From: Alloyangia pacifica | Lineage (GTDB): Bacteria > Pseudomonadota > Alphaproteobacteria > Rhodobacterales > Rhodobacteraceae | Direction of reading: 5' to 3' | NCBI RefSeq assembly: GCF_020524285.1 | Contig: NZ_JAIVKX010000006.1 | Span: forward strand, 62,001 to 126,000 | DNA: 64,000 nt | Shown: in pieces, positions 36,046 to 44,761 of the stretch | How the letters are laid out: each line of letters begins with the position of its first letter | Numbering within the stretch: the stretch's first letter is position 1 | Translations under genes and position numbers: made by a program | The notes under the pieces: model-generated | Seen by the model: only the letters and a program-made list of their open reading frames with translations | Database searches by the model: none | What the model was told of the DNA's origin: nothing

Positions 36046-36073
36046 AAAAGGCCCGGCGCGCGCCGGGCCTTTT
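36046..36073. terminator. Bidirectional intrinsic terminator
   Basis: A 28-base perfect palindrome with AAAAGGCCCGG and CCGGGCCTTTT ends gives U-tails on both strands between the convergent hydratase-like gene and nlpD. Another hairpin (CCTCACC / GGTGAGG) lies at 36011-36030. Confidence 0.85.
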
Positions 36074-36091
36074 GCGTTGCGTGCGGCGCGG

Positions 36092-37312
36092 TCAGCGCAG
36101 GTAGCTCATCGGATCGACGCTGTCGAACCCCTTGCGCACCTCGAAGTGCAGGAAGGCCGGGTCGGCGGCGCGCACCGAGCCGATGGTCTGGCCGCGGCTC
36201 ACCGCGTCGCCTTTCTTGACCTGCAGCGCGTCGAGGTGGGTGTAGATCGACAGCAGCTCGTCCGGGTGGCGGATGACGACAATCTGCACGTTGTCGGTGT
36301 TGCGGGTGATCGCCGCGACCGTTCCGCTTGCGGCGGCCTTCACCGGGCTGCCGGCGGGGGCCGAGATGTCGATGCCCTCGTTCTTGCCCTTGGAGTATTC
36401 GCGCACGATCGAGCCGTTCACCGGCATCGCCATCAGCGCGTTGCTCGAGGCCTGCCCGATGTCGGCCACCGGCTTCGCCGCAGTGGTCGCGGCGGCCGCG
36501 GTCTGGGCGGTGCGGGAGGGTTCGTCCTGCGGCAGCGGCTGCACCGAGGAGGGCGGCTGCGGTGTCGGCGAGCCGGTGCCCGGCGCCACGGTCACCGTCT
36601 CGGCGCGGGCGGCGCGCTGCTCGACCACGGGGATCAGCAGGTACTGGCCTTCGCGCAGGGTGAAGTTGGCGTCGAGCCCGTTCCACTCGGCCAGCGACTT
36701 CGGCGTCACGCCGTAGAGCCGGGCCACGGTATAGGCGGTTTCGCCACGCTGCACCTTGTGGCGGATCGGCTCGACGCCGCCGGTCTGCGCCGCGGAATTG
36801 CTCTGGGCGCTGGTCGGGGCGCTGGCCTGGGCACTGCTCTGCGCCGGGGCCAGCGTGCTGCTGGTCACCTCCGAGGGGCGCGCGGTGGCGGGGGCGTTGT
36901 TGATCGCATTGCCCGCCAGCGTGGCGATGTCCACGTTGCTGCTCGGGACGGCCACGCCGACGCGGCTCGGCAGGGCGATGATCTCGTCCGGGCGGAGCGG
37001 GTCGTTGGCCTGCATGCCGTTGTAGCGGGCAACCTCGCCGGCGGGCAGGCCGACGCGGCTGGCCACATCCGCCACCGTGTCGCCGGGGCGCGCGATCGCC
37101 ACCTGGTAGTTCGGGTAGGACAGCACGCCGCGCGCGTCGGGCACCGGCCGGTCGATGGTGCTGGCCGAAAGCGCGGCCTGCGACGTGTCGACCGAGCCGC
37201 CCATGCGGCCACGCATGTCGTAGTCGATCGGGCCGGAGCAGGCCGCCAGCAGGGCGGCCGCGGCCAACGGCCCGGCGATCCGGGTGGCGGATTTGCGGAA
37301 TGCGTCGTCCAT
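36092..37312 (-). CDS. NlpD-like lipoprotein with two LysM domains and a degenerate LytM domain
   Basis: A 406-residue envelope protein. It starts with a lipoprotein signal (lipobox LAAC, C25), then LysM repeats near 68-115 and 184-230 that bind peptidoglycan, an alanine/glutamine/proline-rich linker and a LytM (M23) domain near 297-405. The LytM site is degenerate: in HxxxD the histidine is N311 (D315 is kept), and in HxH the first histidine is F387 (H389 is kept). This is the pattern of NlpD/EnvC amidase activators rather than active endopeptidases. It follows pcm and surE as in the surE-pcm-nlpD order of other Proteobacteria, separated from pcm by 63 bases. Confidence 0.9.
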   Translation of the reverse strand: MDDAFRKSATRIAGPLAAAALLAACSGPIDYDMRGRMGGSVDTSQAALSASTIDRPVPDARGVLSYPNYQVAIARPGDTVADVASRVGLPAGEVARYNGMQANDPLRPDEIIALPSRVGVAVPSSNVDIATLAGNAINNAPATARPSEVTSSTLAPAQSSAQASAPTSAQSNSAAQTGGVEPIRHKVQRGETAYTVARLYGVTPKSLAEWNGLDANFTLREGQYLLIPVVEQRAARAETVTVAPGTGSPTPQPPSSVQPLPQDEPSRTAQTAAAATTAAKPVADIGQASSNALMAMPVNGSIVREYSKGKNEGIDISAPAGSPVKAAASGTVAAITRNTDNVQIVVIRHPDELLSIYTHLDALQVKKGDAVSRGQTIGSVRAADPAFLHFEVRKGFDSVDPMSYLR

Positions 37313-37375
37313 CTGTCTCGATCCTCACCTGCGCCCCTTGTCCCGGGACGTCATGTCAATTGCCGCCTGGGGCGG

Positions 37376-38020
37376 TCAGCTCTCCTTGGCCAGACCTTCC
37401 ACAAGCGGCACGAAGCGCACGGGGCGCAGCTCGTCATAGTCGAAGCCCTGTTCCGTGCGGGTCACCCGGATGAGGTGCTGCACGGTGTCGGACTGCCCCA
37501 CGGGCAGGACCATGATACCGCCAATCCGCAGCTGGGCCAAGAGCGGCCCGGGCGGGTCTTCGGCCGCGGCGGTCACCAAGATGCGATCAAAGGGTGCCTG
37601 GTCGGGCAGGCCGAAGCTGCCGTCGGCGGTGAAGGCGGTGATATTGGAAAGGTCGAGCGCATCAAAAACCTTGCGCGCCTCGACCACGAGGCGGCGATGA
37701 CGGTCCACCGTGTAGACGCGCCGCGCCAGCTGGCTGAGGATGGCAGCCTGGTAGCCCGAGCCGGTGCCGACCTCGAGCACCTTGTCGCGGTTCGACACGT
37801 TCAGCGCCTGGGTCATCAGCCCGACCACGGAGGGCTGCGAGATGGTCTGCCCGCAGGGGATCGGCAGCGGCATGTCCTCGTAGGCGCGATCGGTGAAGTA
37901 GCCCTTCACGAAGAGCCCGCGGTCGATCTTCTCCATCGCCTCGAGCACGAGGCTGTCGGTCACCCCGCGCGAGCGCAGGGCGAAGAGCAGCTGCATCTTG
38001 GCCTCGGCGTCGAAACTCAT
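37376..38020 (-). CDS. pcm: Protein-L-isoaspartate O-methyltransferase
   Basis: Repairs isoaspartyl residues in aged proteins by SAM-dependent methylation. The 214 residues contain [17 protein letters not shown] near 60-76, the SAM motif [15 protein letters not shown] near 83-97, and [20 protein letters not shown]. The family length is about 208-220. I start it at the ATG at 38020; a longer frame upstream overlaps surE and lacks support. The start overlaps the surE stop by four bases, so surE and pcm are coupled. Confidence 0.95.
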   Translation of the reverse strand: MSFDAEAKMQLLFALRSRGVTDSLVLEAMEKIDRGLFVKGYFTDRAYEDMPLPIPCGQTISQPSVVGLMTQALNVSNRDKVLEVGTGSGYQAAILSQLARRVYTVDRHRRLVVEARKVFDALDLSNITAFTADGSFGLPDQAPFDRILVTAAAEDPPGPLLAQLRIGGIMVLPVGQSDTVQHLIRVTRTEQGFDYDELRPVRFVPLVEGLAKES

Positions 38021-38802
38021 GCGAAGGCCTCCTCCAGCGCCGCCAGCGCGGAATGGTCGGTCAGGTCGGCGCGCATCGGGGTGACCGAGATGTAGCTCTC
38101 GAGGTTCACCGCCGCATCGGTGCCCGCCGGCGCGGGCTGGCGCTGGTCGCCGCCGCGGATCCACAGGAACTTGCGCCCCGAGGGGGACAGGTGCGGCTCG
38201 ACCGAGTAGTTGGTCTGGGCGCGGCGGCCCTGCGGCACCACGCGGGTGCCCTTGACCTCATGCGCCGGACAGGGCGGGAAGTTCACGTTCCAGAACAGCC
38301 GGTAGTCGCCATCGGTCTGGGTGCCCGAGGCGAGGATCCGGCGCACCACCTCGGCGCCATGGGTGGCGGCGGTCTCGAAGGGGTTCTGCAGCTCGCGGGT
38401 GCGCGGTCCGAGGTATTGCGACAGGGCGATCGACGGCAGCCCCTGCAGCGCGCCTTCCATGGCGCCGCCGAGTGTGCCGGAATAGAGCGCGTTCTCGGCC
38501 GAGTTGTTGCCCCGGTTCACGCCGGAGAGCACCAGGTCGGGCGGGGCGTCCTTCATCACGTCGTGCAGGCCGGCGAGCACGCAGTCGGCGGGGCTGCCCT
38601 CGGCGGCCCAGCGGCGCGGGCCCATCTCGGCGATCATCATCGGATGGGTGTAGCTGATGCAATGGGCGACCCCCGATTGCTCGAAGGCGGGCGCCACGGT
38701 CCAGACCTCGCCCTCGGGACCGGCGAGCTCTTCCGCGATGGCCTGCAGCACCGTCAGCCCCGGGGCGTTGATGCCGTCGTCGTTGGTGATGAGAATGCGC
38801 AT
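38017..38802 (-). CDS. surE: 5'/3'-nucleotidase SurE
   Basis: A metal-dependent nucleotidase and exopolyphosphatase of stationary-phase survival, 261 residues. The N-terminal [16 protein letters not shown] carries the metal-binding D8-D9; [20 protein letters not shown] near 94-113 is the classic family signature, and WNVNFP follows. It is the first gene of the surE-pcm-nlpD series on the minus strand. Confidence 0.96.
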   Translation of the reverse strand: MRILITNDDGINAPGLTVLQAIAEELAGPEGEVWTVAPAFEQSGVAHCISYTHPMMIAEMGPRRWAAEGSPADCVLAGLHDVMKDAPPDLVLSGVNRGNNSAENALYSGTLGGAMEGALQGLPSIALSQYLGPRTRELQNPFETAATHGAEVVRRILASGTQTDGDYRLFWNVNFPPCPAHEVKGTRVVPQGRRAQTNYSVEPHLSPSGRKFLWIRGGDQRQPAPAGTDAAVNLESYISVTPMRADLTDHSALAALEEAFA

Positions 38803-39032
38803 GATGGACCCCTGTTATGGACCTTCCATAGGCAATGGCCCGGGGTGGAGCAAGGCGCAGCAGGGCTGCGAGGCGTCGCTGATGCGATCTGGTCTCAGGT
38901 GTGACTCAGAAGTAGCGGCTCGCGCCGGGTCGGGGCGGTCGCAGGCCGTGTGATCACGTTCTGCGGGAAGGGCTTCGCGGCAGCGCGGAACATGCTATCG
39001 TCCGCCGCAGTCTACCATTCAGGGCCATCCCC

Positions 39033-39728
39033 ATGCCGTTGCAGGAACTTACCATTCTCGTCCCGCTCGCAATCAAGCCCGTGGTCGCGGAGCTGCGCCC
39101 GGGCATGGAAAGCGCCGCGGGGGCTCCCTTGCGGGCGGTGCATGACCTCAACCCGGCGATCGCCGAGCGGGTCTTCGAGGGGCGGCGCGGCGACATCGGT
39201 CTGAGCAATCCGCGCTATGTCCGGCAGCTGATCGACGCGGGCCACGTCGCCCCCGAGGCGCACCGTGCCTTTGGCCGGGTGCGGCTAGCCGTGGCGCGCA
39301 GGGACGGGGTCGGCGGGCCGGTGCTGACCGAGACTCAGGAGATCGTGGAGATGCTGAGCGCGGCGCGGAGCATCGGCTACACCGGGGCGGGCACCAGCGG
39401 GCGGACCTTCCTCGGGGTGCTTGGTCGGCTGGGGCTCGTCGCGCAGATCGGCCCGCGGTGCAGGCCGATGGGGGGCGGCGCGCCGGTCGCGGCGGTGGCG
39501 GCTGGAGACATCGAGTTTGCGGTTGCCCCGCTGACGACCATCCTCGCGAGCCCCGGCGTCGAGCCCGCGGCGATCTTTCCGGACGCCCTGGAGACGCATA
39601 TCGACATGTCGGTCTTCGTCACCCGCATGGCCGGGCCTGAGGCGATGGCGGTGCTGGAGTTCCTGACCTCACCGGAGCTGGACGCGCGGCTTGCCGCGGC
39701 GGGCGTGTCGCGCTTCGAGCTGACGTGA
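39033..39728 (+). CDS. Binding-protein-fold protein without signal peptide (ModA-like)
   Basis: A 231-residue protein whose two-lobe pattern (LTILVPLAIKPVVAELRPGM at the start; TGAGTSGRTFLGVLGRLG near 118-135; FVTRMAGPEAMAVLEFLTSP near 196-215) resembles the molybdate/extracellular solute-binding family. The protein begins directly in the first strand, with no signal peptide, and the only upstream in-frame start candidates do not supply one, so it would stay in the cytoplasm. No transporter genes are nearby. It may be a sensor or a truncated binding protein; I do not assign a function. Its start has only a weak CAGGG upstream. Confidence 0.7.
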   Translation: MPLQELTILVPLAIKPVVAELRPGMESAAGAPLRAVHDLNPAIAERVFEGRRGDIGLSNPRYVRQLIDAGHVAPEAHRAFGRVRLAVARRDGVGGPVLTETQEIVEMLSAARSIGYTGAGTSGRTFLGVLGRLGLVAQIGPRCRPMGGGAPVAAVAAGDIEFAVAPLTTILASPGVEPAAIFPDALETHIDMSVFVTRMAGPEAMAVLEFLTSPELDARLAAAGVSRFELT

Positions 39729-39750
39729 TCGCCGGCCCGAAGCCGAGAGG

Positions 39751-40398
39751 TCAGACGAGACCCAATTCGTCCACGATCCGTGCGGCCTCGGCATAGGGCG
39801 AGGCGAGCGCGGTCTTGTCCTCGCCCGGGTGGAAGACGACGCGGATCGTGGTGTGCATCGGCTTGGGGCTGACGATATCCACCTTGGGCCCGGTTTTGCC
39901 GGTCTCGGCCTGCCAGCTGCGGGCCAGCGCGATCTGTGCGCCCTTGGTGGTGCCGTAGTGGCCGTAGAAGCGCTCGCCCGCGTGGTCATCCTCGAAGAAG
40001 ACCGCGCGGCCGTCTTCGCCAAGCAGTGGCGTCACGTAGGGGATCAGCACGCCGGTCGCGGTCAGGTTGGTCGCGATCGACTTCGCCCAGTCCTTCTGGT
40101 CCATGTGGTTGGCCGGGGTGAGCGGTCCCGCATGCACGGCGGTGTGCAGCCAGAGCTTGATGCCGCCCCAGCGGTCCCAGACCGAGCGGCAGAGCTGCGC
40201 CATGGCCTCGGGCTTGGTGATGTCCATGGGGGCGAGCGTCGCCGCCCCGCCCTTGGCCTTGATGCGGTCGTCGAGATCCTCGAGCCCGCCGACGGTGCGG
40301 CCGACAGCGACGATGTGGTACTCCGGCGCGAGCGCTTCGGCGAGGGCGAAGCCCAGCCCGCGCGAGGCTCCGGTGACAAGGGCGATCTTTTCACTCAT
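39751..40398 (-). CDS. Short-chain dehydrogenase/reductase
   Basis: A 215-residue NAD(P)-dependent oxidoreductase of the classical SDR family. The cofactor motif TGASRGLG is at residues 9-16, and the catalytic YxxxK appears as YGTTK within GHYGTTKGAQIALARSW. It lacks the long C-terminal substrate loop of larger SDRs. It lies downstream of purF on the minus strand with the small orphan gene between them, an arrangement I recall from other Rhodobacteraceae. The substrate is unknown. Confidence 0.88.
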   Translation of the reverse strand: MSEKIALVTGASRGLGFALAEALAPEYHIVAVGRTVGGLEDLDDRIKAKGGAATLAPMDITKPEAMAQLCRSVWDRWGGIKLWLHTAVHAGPLTPANHMDQKDWAKSIATNLTATGVLIPYVTPLLGEDGRAVFFEDDHAGERFYGHYGTTKGAQIALARSWQAETGKTGPKVDIVSPKPMHTTIRVVFHPGEDKTALASPYAEAARIVDELGLV

Positions 40399-40496
40399 GT
40401 CCGTCGTCTCGCCCGGACACCGGAAAATGTCAATTCGCGCGAGATGTCGCAGAGGGCGGTGCGGGCCGGGCGTGTCGGCGGTGCGTCAGCCGCGTC

Positions 40497-40745
40497 TCAG
40501 GGTAGCTCGATCCATTCCGCCGCGCCGCCCTTCGACAGGGCGATGCGATCCTCGTCAATGGCGACGATCTTCTGCCGGCCGATCTGGCTGCCGACGCCGA
40601 CCGTGACCACGCGGCCATCGGGCAGGCGCACCAGCGCGCGGGCGTTGCGGTCGGAGCCGCGGACGCCGAGCAGGGCGATCCCGCGCGGCAGCGGGGCGCG
40701 CGTGGTGGCCGTTGCGGCAACTTTCGGGGGGGTGGAATTTGCCAT
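40497..40745 (-). CDS. Small protein resembling the C-terminal domain of PilP-like proteins
   Basis: An 82-residue protein. After a basic, threonine- and alanine-rich N-terminus (1-20), residues 22-80 read GIALLGVRGSDRNARALVRL and end KGGAAEWIELP. This resembles the short beta domain at the end of large Rhodobacteraceae proteins often labelled PilP-like, as I remember them. The gene is real by its AAGGAG 9 bases before the ATG and high coding density. There is no signal peptide, and the function is unknown. It lies between purF and the SDR gene. Confidence 0.7.
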   Translation of the reverse strand: MANSTPPKVAATATTRAPLPRGIALLGVRGSDRNARALVRLPDGRVVTVGVGSQIGRQKIVAIDEDRIALSKGGAAEWIELP

Positions 40746-40808
40746 GGCGCGCTCTCCTTGATCTGGTTGCGGCGGATTGCTGCCAAAATAAGGGATGCGC
40801 GTCGGCAT

Positions 40809-40837
40809 AAAAAAGGGGGACGAATGGTCACGTCCCC
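40809..40837 (-). terminator. Intrinsic terminator of purF
   Basis: On the minus strand a 7-bp stem (GGGGACG / CGTCCCC, loop of 8) is followed by TTTTTT. A stronger 10-bp hairpin, GCGCGCCTCG-GCGG-CGAGGCGCGC, lies at 40879-40902 just after the purF stop. Confidence 0.8.
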
Positions 40838-40912
40838 GTGCGCGCCGCAACAGAACATCTGCTACGGCGGAAAGCGGCGCGCGCCTCGGCGGCGAGGCGC
40901 GCAGCGCATGTG

Positions 40913-42421
40913 TTACTCTGCCGCAGTCTTGAGCTTGAAGCCCTTCTCGATCATGTCCGCCGGCTCGACCGGGTACTCGCCCGAGAAGCAAGCGTCGCAA
41001 TACTGCGGGCACTTGTTGTCGCGGCCCTGCTCGCTCGCGCCGACGGCGCGGTAGAGGCCGTCGAGCGAGATGAACTTGAGGCTGTCGACGCCAAGGTGCT
41101 CGCGCATTTCCTCTTCCGACATGGTGGCGGCCAGCAGCTTCTCGCGCTGCGGCGTGTCTACGCCGTAGAAGCACGGCCAGGCGGTGGGCGGCGAGGCGAT
41201 GCGGAAGTGCACCTCCGCGGCGCCGGCGTCGAGGATCATTTCCTTGATCTTGCGCGAGGTGGTGCCGCGCACCACCGAGTCGTCGACCAGGATCACCCGC
41301 TTGCCGCGAATGAGCGCGCGGTTCACGTTGAGCTTGAGGCGCACGCCCATGTTACGGATCTGCTCGGTCGGCTCGATGAAGGTCCGGCCCATGTACTGGT
41401 TGCGGATGATCCCCATGCCATACGGAATGCCGCTCTCATGCGCGAAGCCGATCGCCGCCGGCGTGCCGCTGTCGGGCACCGGGCAGACGAGGTCGGCCTC
41501 GACCGGCGCTTCGCGGGCCAGCTCGACGCCGATCTGCCGGCGGGTCTCGTAGACCGAGCGGCCGCCGATGATCGAGTCGGGACGGGAGAAGTAGACATGT
41601 TCGAAGATGCAGAACTTCGAGGGCTGCGTGCGGAAGGGGCGGCGGCTCTCGACCTTGCCGCCCGAGATCACGACCATCTCGCCGGGCTCGATCTCGCGCA
41701 CGAACTCGGCACCGATGATGTCGAGCGCGCAGGTTTCCGAGCTCAGCACGTAGCCGTCGTCGGCCAGCTTGCCGAGCACCAGCGGGCGCACGCCCAGCGG
41801 GTCACGCACGCCGATCAGCTTGGTGCGCGTCATGGCGACAACCGAGAAGGCGCCTTCGACGCGGCGCAGTGCGTCTTCCATGCGGGCCGGGATGTCGCGT
41901 TGCAGCGAGCGGGCCATCAGGTGGATGATGCATTCGCTGTCCGAGGAGCTCTGGAAGATCGAGCCACGCTCGATCAGCTCGCGGCGCAGCGCGTCGGCAT
42001 TGGTGATATTGCCGTTGTGGGCGATGGCGGCGCCGCCCATCGAGAACTCGCCGAAGAACGGCTGCACGTCGCGGATCGCCGCGCCTTTCGAGCCGGCGGT
42101 CGAGTAGCGCACGTGGCCGATGGCCAGTTCGCCGGGCAGGGTTTCCATGAGCGAGGCGCGGGTGAAGTTGTCGCGCACGTAGCCGAAGCGGCGGGCAGAG
42201 TTGAACCCGTGCTCGGGGTGGTACGAAACGATCCCGCCGGCTTCCTGTCCCCGGTGCTGCAGCGCGTGCAGGCCGAGGGCGACGAAATTCGCCGCGTCGG
42301 TGACCCCGTTGACCCCGAACACGCCGCACTCTTCGTGCAGCTTGTCGGCATCGACGGCGTCGAAATCAAAGGGATGGGCGGGGGGCATCTGGCGATCGGA
42401 CAAGGGCGGCTCCGAATCCAT
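40913..42421 (-). CDS. purF: Amidophosphoribosyltransferase
   Basis: First committed step of purine synthesis: PRPP and glutamine give phosphoribosylamine. The 502-residue precursor has a 31-residue propeptide (as written from the chosen ATG) that should be removed to expose the N-terminal nucleophile C32 in EECGVFGV. The phosphoribosyltransferase domain contains the PRPP loop VILVDDSVVRGTTS. The glutaminase part includes RYSTAGSKG. The gene follows cvpA after a terminator, so it is probably transcribed from its own promoter in 42422-42590. Confidence 0.96.
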   Translation of the reverse strand: MDSEPPLSDRQMPPAHPFDFDAVDADKLHEECGVFGVNGVTDAANFVALGLHALQHRGQEAGGIVSYHPEHGFNSARRFGYVRDNFTRASLMETLPGELAIGHVRYSTAGSKGAAIRDVQPFFGEFSMGGAAIAHNGNITNADALRRELIERGSIFQSSSDSECIIHLMARSLQRDIPARMEDALRRVEGAFSVVAMTRTKLIGVRDPLGVRPLVLGKLADDGYVLSSETCALDIIGAEFVREIEPGEMVVISGGKVESRRPFRTQPSKFCIFEHVYFSRPDSIIGGRSVYETRRQIGVELAREAPVEADLVCPVPDSGTPAAIGFAHESGIPYGMGIIRNQYMGRTFIEPTEQIRNMGVRLKLNVNRALIRGKRVILVDDSVVRGTTSRKIKEMILDAGAAEVHFRIASPPTAWPCFYGVDTPQREKLLAATMSEEEMREHLGVDSLKFISLDGLYRAVGASEQGRDNKCPQYCDACFSGEYPVEPADMIEKGFKLKTAAE

Positions 42422-42590
42422 AGGGCTGGGGACAGCCCCCTCATACTGTCATGAGGGGCGGGTGTCACGGAAGCTTCGCATATGGACGCCGCGGCGCGGC
42501 GTGGCAAGACGTGCGCTAACACCTCTGCGCGATTTCGTGATCTTTGTGCCGCCCTGTGCCGCTTTGAACCGACATGTGCGCGGGTGACAC

Positions 42591-42618
42591 GAAAAAAGCC
42601 GCGCCCGAAAGCGCGGCT
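42591..42618 (-). terminator. Intrinsic terminator of cvpA
   Basis: An 8-bp stem AGCCGCGC / GCGCGGCT with a 6-base loop is followed on the minus strand by a TTTTTT run. It lies 27 bases after cvpA and before purF. Confidence 0.8.
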
Positions 42619-42645
42619 CGATGCCTCGGGGGCAGCCTGAGTGGC

Positions 42646-43218
42646 TCAGGCGTCGTTGGCGCCCGGAACTTCGCAGATGCCGACGAGCTGCTCGTACTGG
42701 GTGGTGATCCAGCCAAGCGCCGCTTCGGGGTTCTGTTCCTCGATCTTGCCGGTGAACTGCGCGAAGACCGCGGCCGAGCGCGAATCGTCGACCATGGGGA
42801 TGTCCTGCGCGGTGATCACCGTCTCGTAGACGAAGAAGGCGATCGCCACGAGCAGCACGCCGCGGGCCACGCCGAACAGGAAGCCGAGCCCCTGATCGAG
42901 CCCGCCGAGCGCCGAGCGCTGCACGAGGCTCGAGAACACCGGGGTGAAGAGCGACACGATCACCAGCGCCAGCGCGAAGACCGCGGCGAAGGCGGCGATG
43001 ATCGACAGCTCGCAGCTGTCAGCGAGGAAATCGCCGAGCACCGGGATTTCCTTGACCAGCGGCTGCACCTGCGGCGCGAAGACGAAGGCGAGGATCGCCG
43101 CGACGATCCAGCCCAGAATGGCCAGCGCCTCGCGCACCAGCCCTCGCGAATAGGCGAGCAGTGCCGACAGCACGATGACGAGCGCGACGACCCCGTCGAT
43201 GATAGTGAATCCGTCCAT
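42646..43218 (-). CDS. cvpA: CvpA family membrane protein
   Basis: A 190-residue membrane protein of the CvpA (colicin V production) family with four hydrophobic segments near residues 5-23, 30-50, 66-90 and 105-125. The family start is IIDGVVALVIVLSALLAYSR. CvpA is needed for envelope stability and bile resistance in some bacteria; its transport function is not established. It lies between radA (44 bases upstream) and a terminator, with purF beyond, as in many Proteobacteria. Confidence 0.92.
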   Translation of the reverse strand: MDGFTIIDGVVALVIVLSALLAYSRGLVREALAILGWIVAAILAFVFAPQVQPLVKEIPVLGDFLADSCELSIIAAFAAVFALALVIVSLFTPVFSSLVQRSALGGLDQGLGFLFGVARGVLLVAIAFFVYETVITAQDIPMVDDSRSAAVFAQFTGKIEEQNPEAALGWITTQYEQLVGICEVPGANDA

Positions 43219-43262
43219 GCGCCTCGCGCCCCTCGTCTGATCCGATTGATCGGTGTCGCGCC

Positions 43263-44630
43263 TTACCCGGCGCCGAACACCTCTCCCACCAGGGTGACAA
43301 GGTCGGGCATCTGGCTGAGCGACATGCCGCTCTTGCCCGTGGCCTTTCCGCCCCTTGGCAGGATCGCGTTGGAAAAACCAAGTTTTTGCGCTTCTTTCAA
43401 CCTGTTTTCGGTCTGGCCCACGGGTCTCAGGGCGCCGGAGAGGCTGATTTCACCGAAAACAACTGTTTCCGGCGGCACCGCAATATCTTCGCGGGCGGAA
43501 AGCAGCGCAGCCGCAACGGCAAGATCCGCCGCCGGCTCGTTGATTTTCATGCCGCCGGCGACGTTGAGATAGACATCGAGTCCCGCGAAGGGGATGCCGC
43601 AGCGCGCTTCCAGCACCGCGAGGATCATCGCCAGGCGGCCGCCGTCCCAGCCGACGACCGAGCGCCGCGGCTGCGATTGCGGCGTCGGGGCGACCAGCGC
43701 CTGGAACTCGACGAGCACCGGCCGCGTGCCCTCGATCCCGGAGAAGACCACCGAGCCGGGCGCGGGTGTGCCGCGTTCTGACAGAAACAGCGCCGAGGGG
43801 TTCAGAACCTCGGCGAGGCCGCCGCCGGTCATCTCGAAGACGCCGATCTCGTCGGCCGGGCCGAAGCGGTTCTTCACCGAGCGCAGGATGCGGAACTGGT
43901 GGCCACGCTCGCCCTCGAAGTAGAGCACCGTGTCGACCATGTGTTCGACGACGCGCGGGCCGGCGATCTGCCCGTCCTTGGTGACATGGCCGACCATGAT
44001 CACCGAAGTGCCGTGGCGCTTGGCGAAGGTGGTCAGCTCGTGGGCCGCGGCGCGCACCTGCGCCACCGAGCCCGGCGCGCTGGCGACATTGTCCACCCAC
44101 ATGGTCTGGATCGAGTCGACGATCACGAGGCCGGGCTTCTCGGCCTCGAGTGTGGTGAGGATGTCGCGCAGGTTGGTCTCGGCGGCAAGTTGCACAGGCG
44201 CCTCGCCGAGCCCCAGACGCTGGGCGCGCATGCGCACCTGCGCGCGCGCCTCCTCGCCCGAGGCGTAGATCACCTTCTGCCCGGCGCGGGCAAAGGCCGC
44301 GGCGGCCTGCAGCAGCAGGGTCGATTTGCCGATTCCGGGATCGCCGCCCACGAGAATGGCCGAACCGGGCACCAGCCCGCCGCCGAGCACCCGGTCGAGT
44401 TCCTCGATCTTCGAGGCGGTGCGCGGCGGCGCGGCCTCGGTGGTGGCAAGGTCAGAGAGCGCCACCTTGCGCCCGCGCGTCGCGCCCAGCGTCTTGCCGC
44501 CGGGCCCCTGCGAGAGCGGCACCTCTTCGGTGATGGTGTTCCATTCCCCGCAGGCATCGCAGCGCCCCGACCATTTCGAGGTGGCGTTGCCGCAGGATTG
44601 ACAGACGAAATTCGCGGAAGCTTTGGCCAT
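43263..44630 (-). CDS. radA: DNA repair protein RadA
   Basis: A branch-migration helicase of homologous recombination, 455 residues. A zinc finger is formed by C10, C13, C24 and C27 (CQSCG...CDACGEW). A RecA-like core has Walker A GGDPGIGKST near residues 95-104 and the family KNRFG motif near 252. A Lon-like C-terminal domain follows with the KAQKLGFSNAILP segment. I start at the ATG at 44630; a frame from 44651 adds seven residues without a ribosome site. It is on the same strand as cvpA. Confidence 0.96.
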   Translation of the reverse strand: MAKASANFVCQSCGNATSKWSGRCDACGEWNTITEEVPLSQGPGGKTLGATRGRKVALSDLATTEAAPPRTASKIEELDRVLGGGLVPGSAILVGGDPGIGKSTLLLQAAAAFARAGQKVIYASGEEARAQVRMRAQRLGLGEAPVQLAAETNLRDILTTLEAEKPGLVIVDSIQTMWVDNVASAPGSVAQVRAAAHELTTFAKRHGTSVIMVGHVTKDGQIAGPRVVEHMVDTVLYFEGERGHQFRILRSVKNRFGPADEIGVFEMTGGGLAEVLNPSALFLSERGTPAPGSVVFSGIEGTRPVLVEFQALVAPTPQSQPRRSVVGWDGGRLAMILAVLEARCGIPFAGLDVYLNVAGGMKINEPAADLAVAAALLSAREDIAVPPETVVFGEISLSGALRPVGQTENRLKEAQKLGFSNAILPRGGKATGKSGMSLSQMPDLVTLVGEVFGAG

Positions 44631-44761
44631 GCGCGGTTTCTGCCCGGTCACGGGGCCATGCGCAAGCGCGGCTCTTCGTCTCTTGAGAAATACGCCGGGG
44701 GTTACCGCGACAATGCCGCAGAGGGGGCTGTGCCCCCTCCGACGAGATCAGTGCGCGGCGC

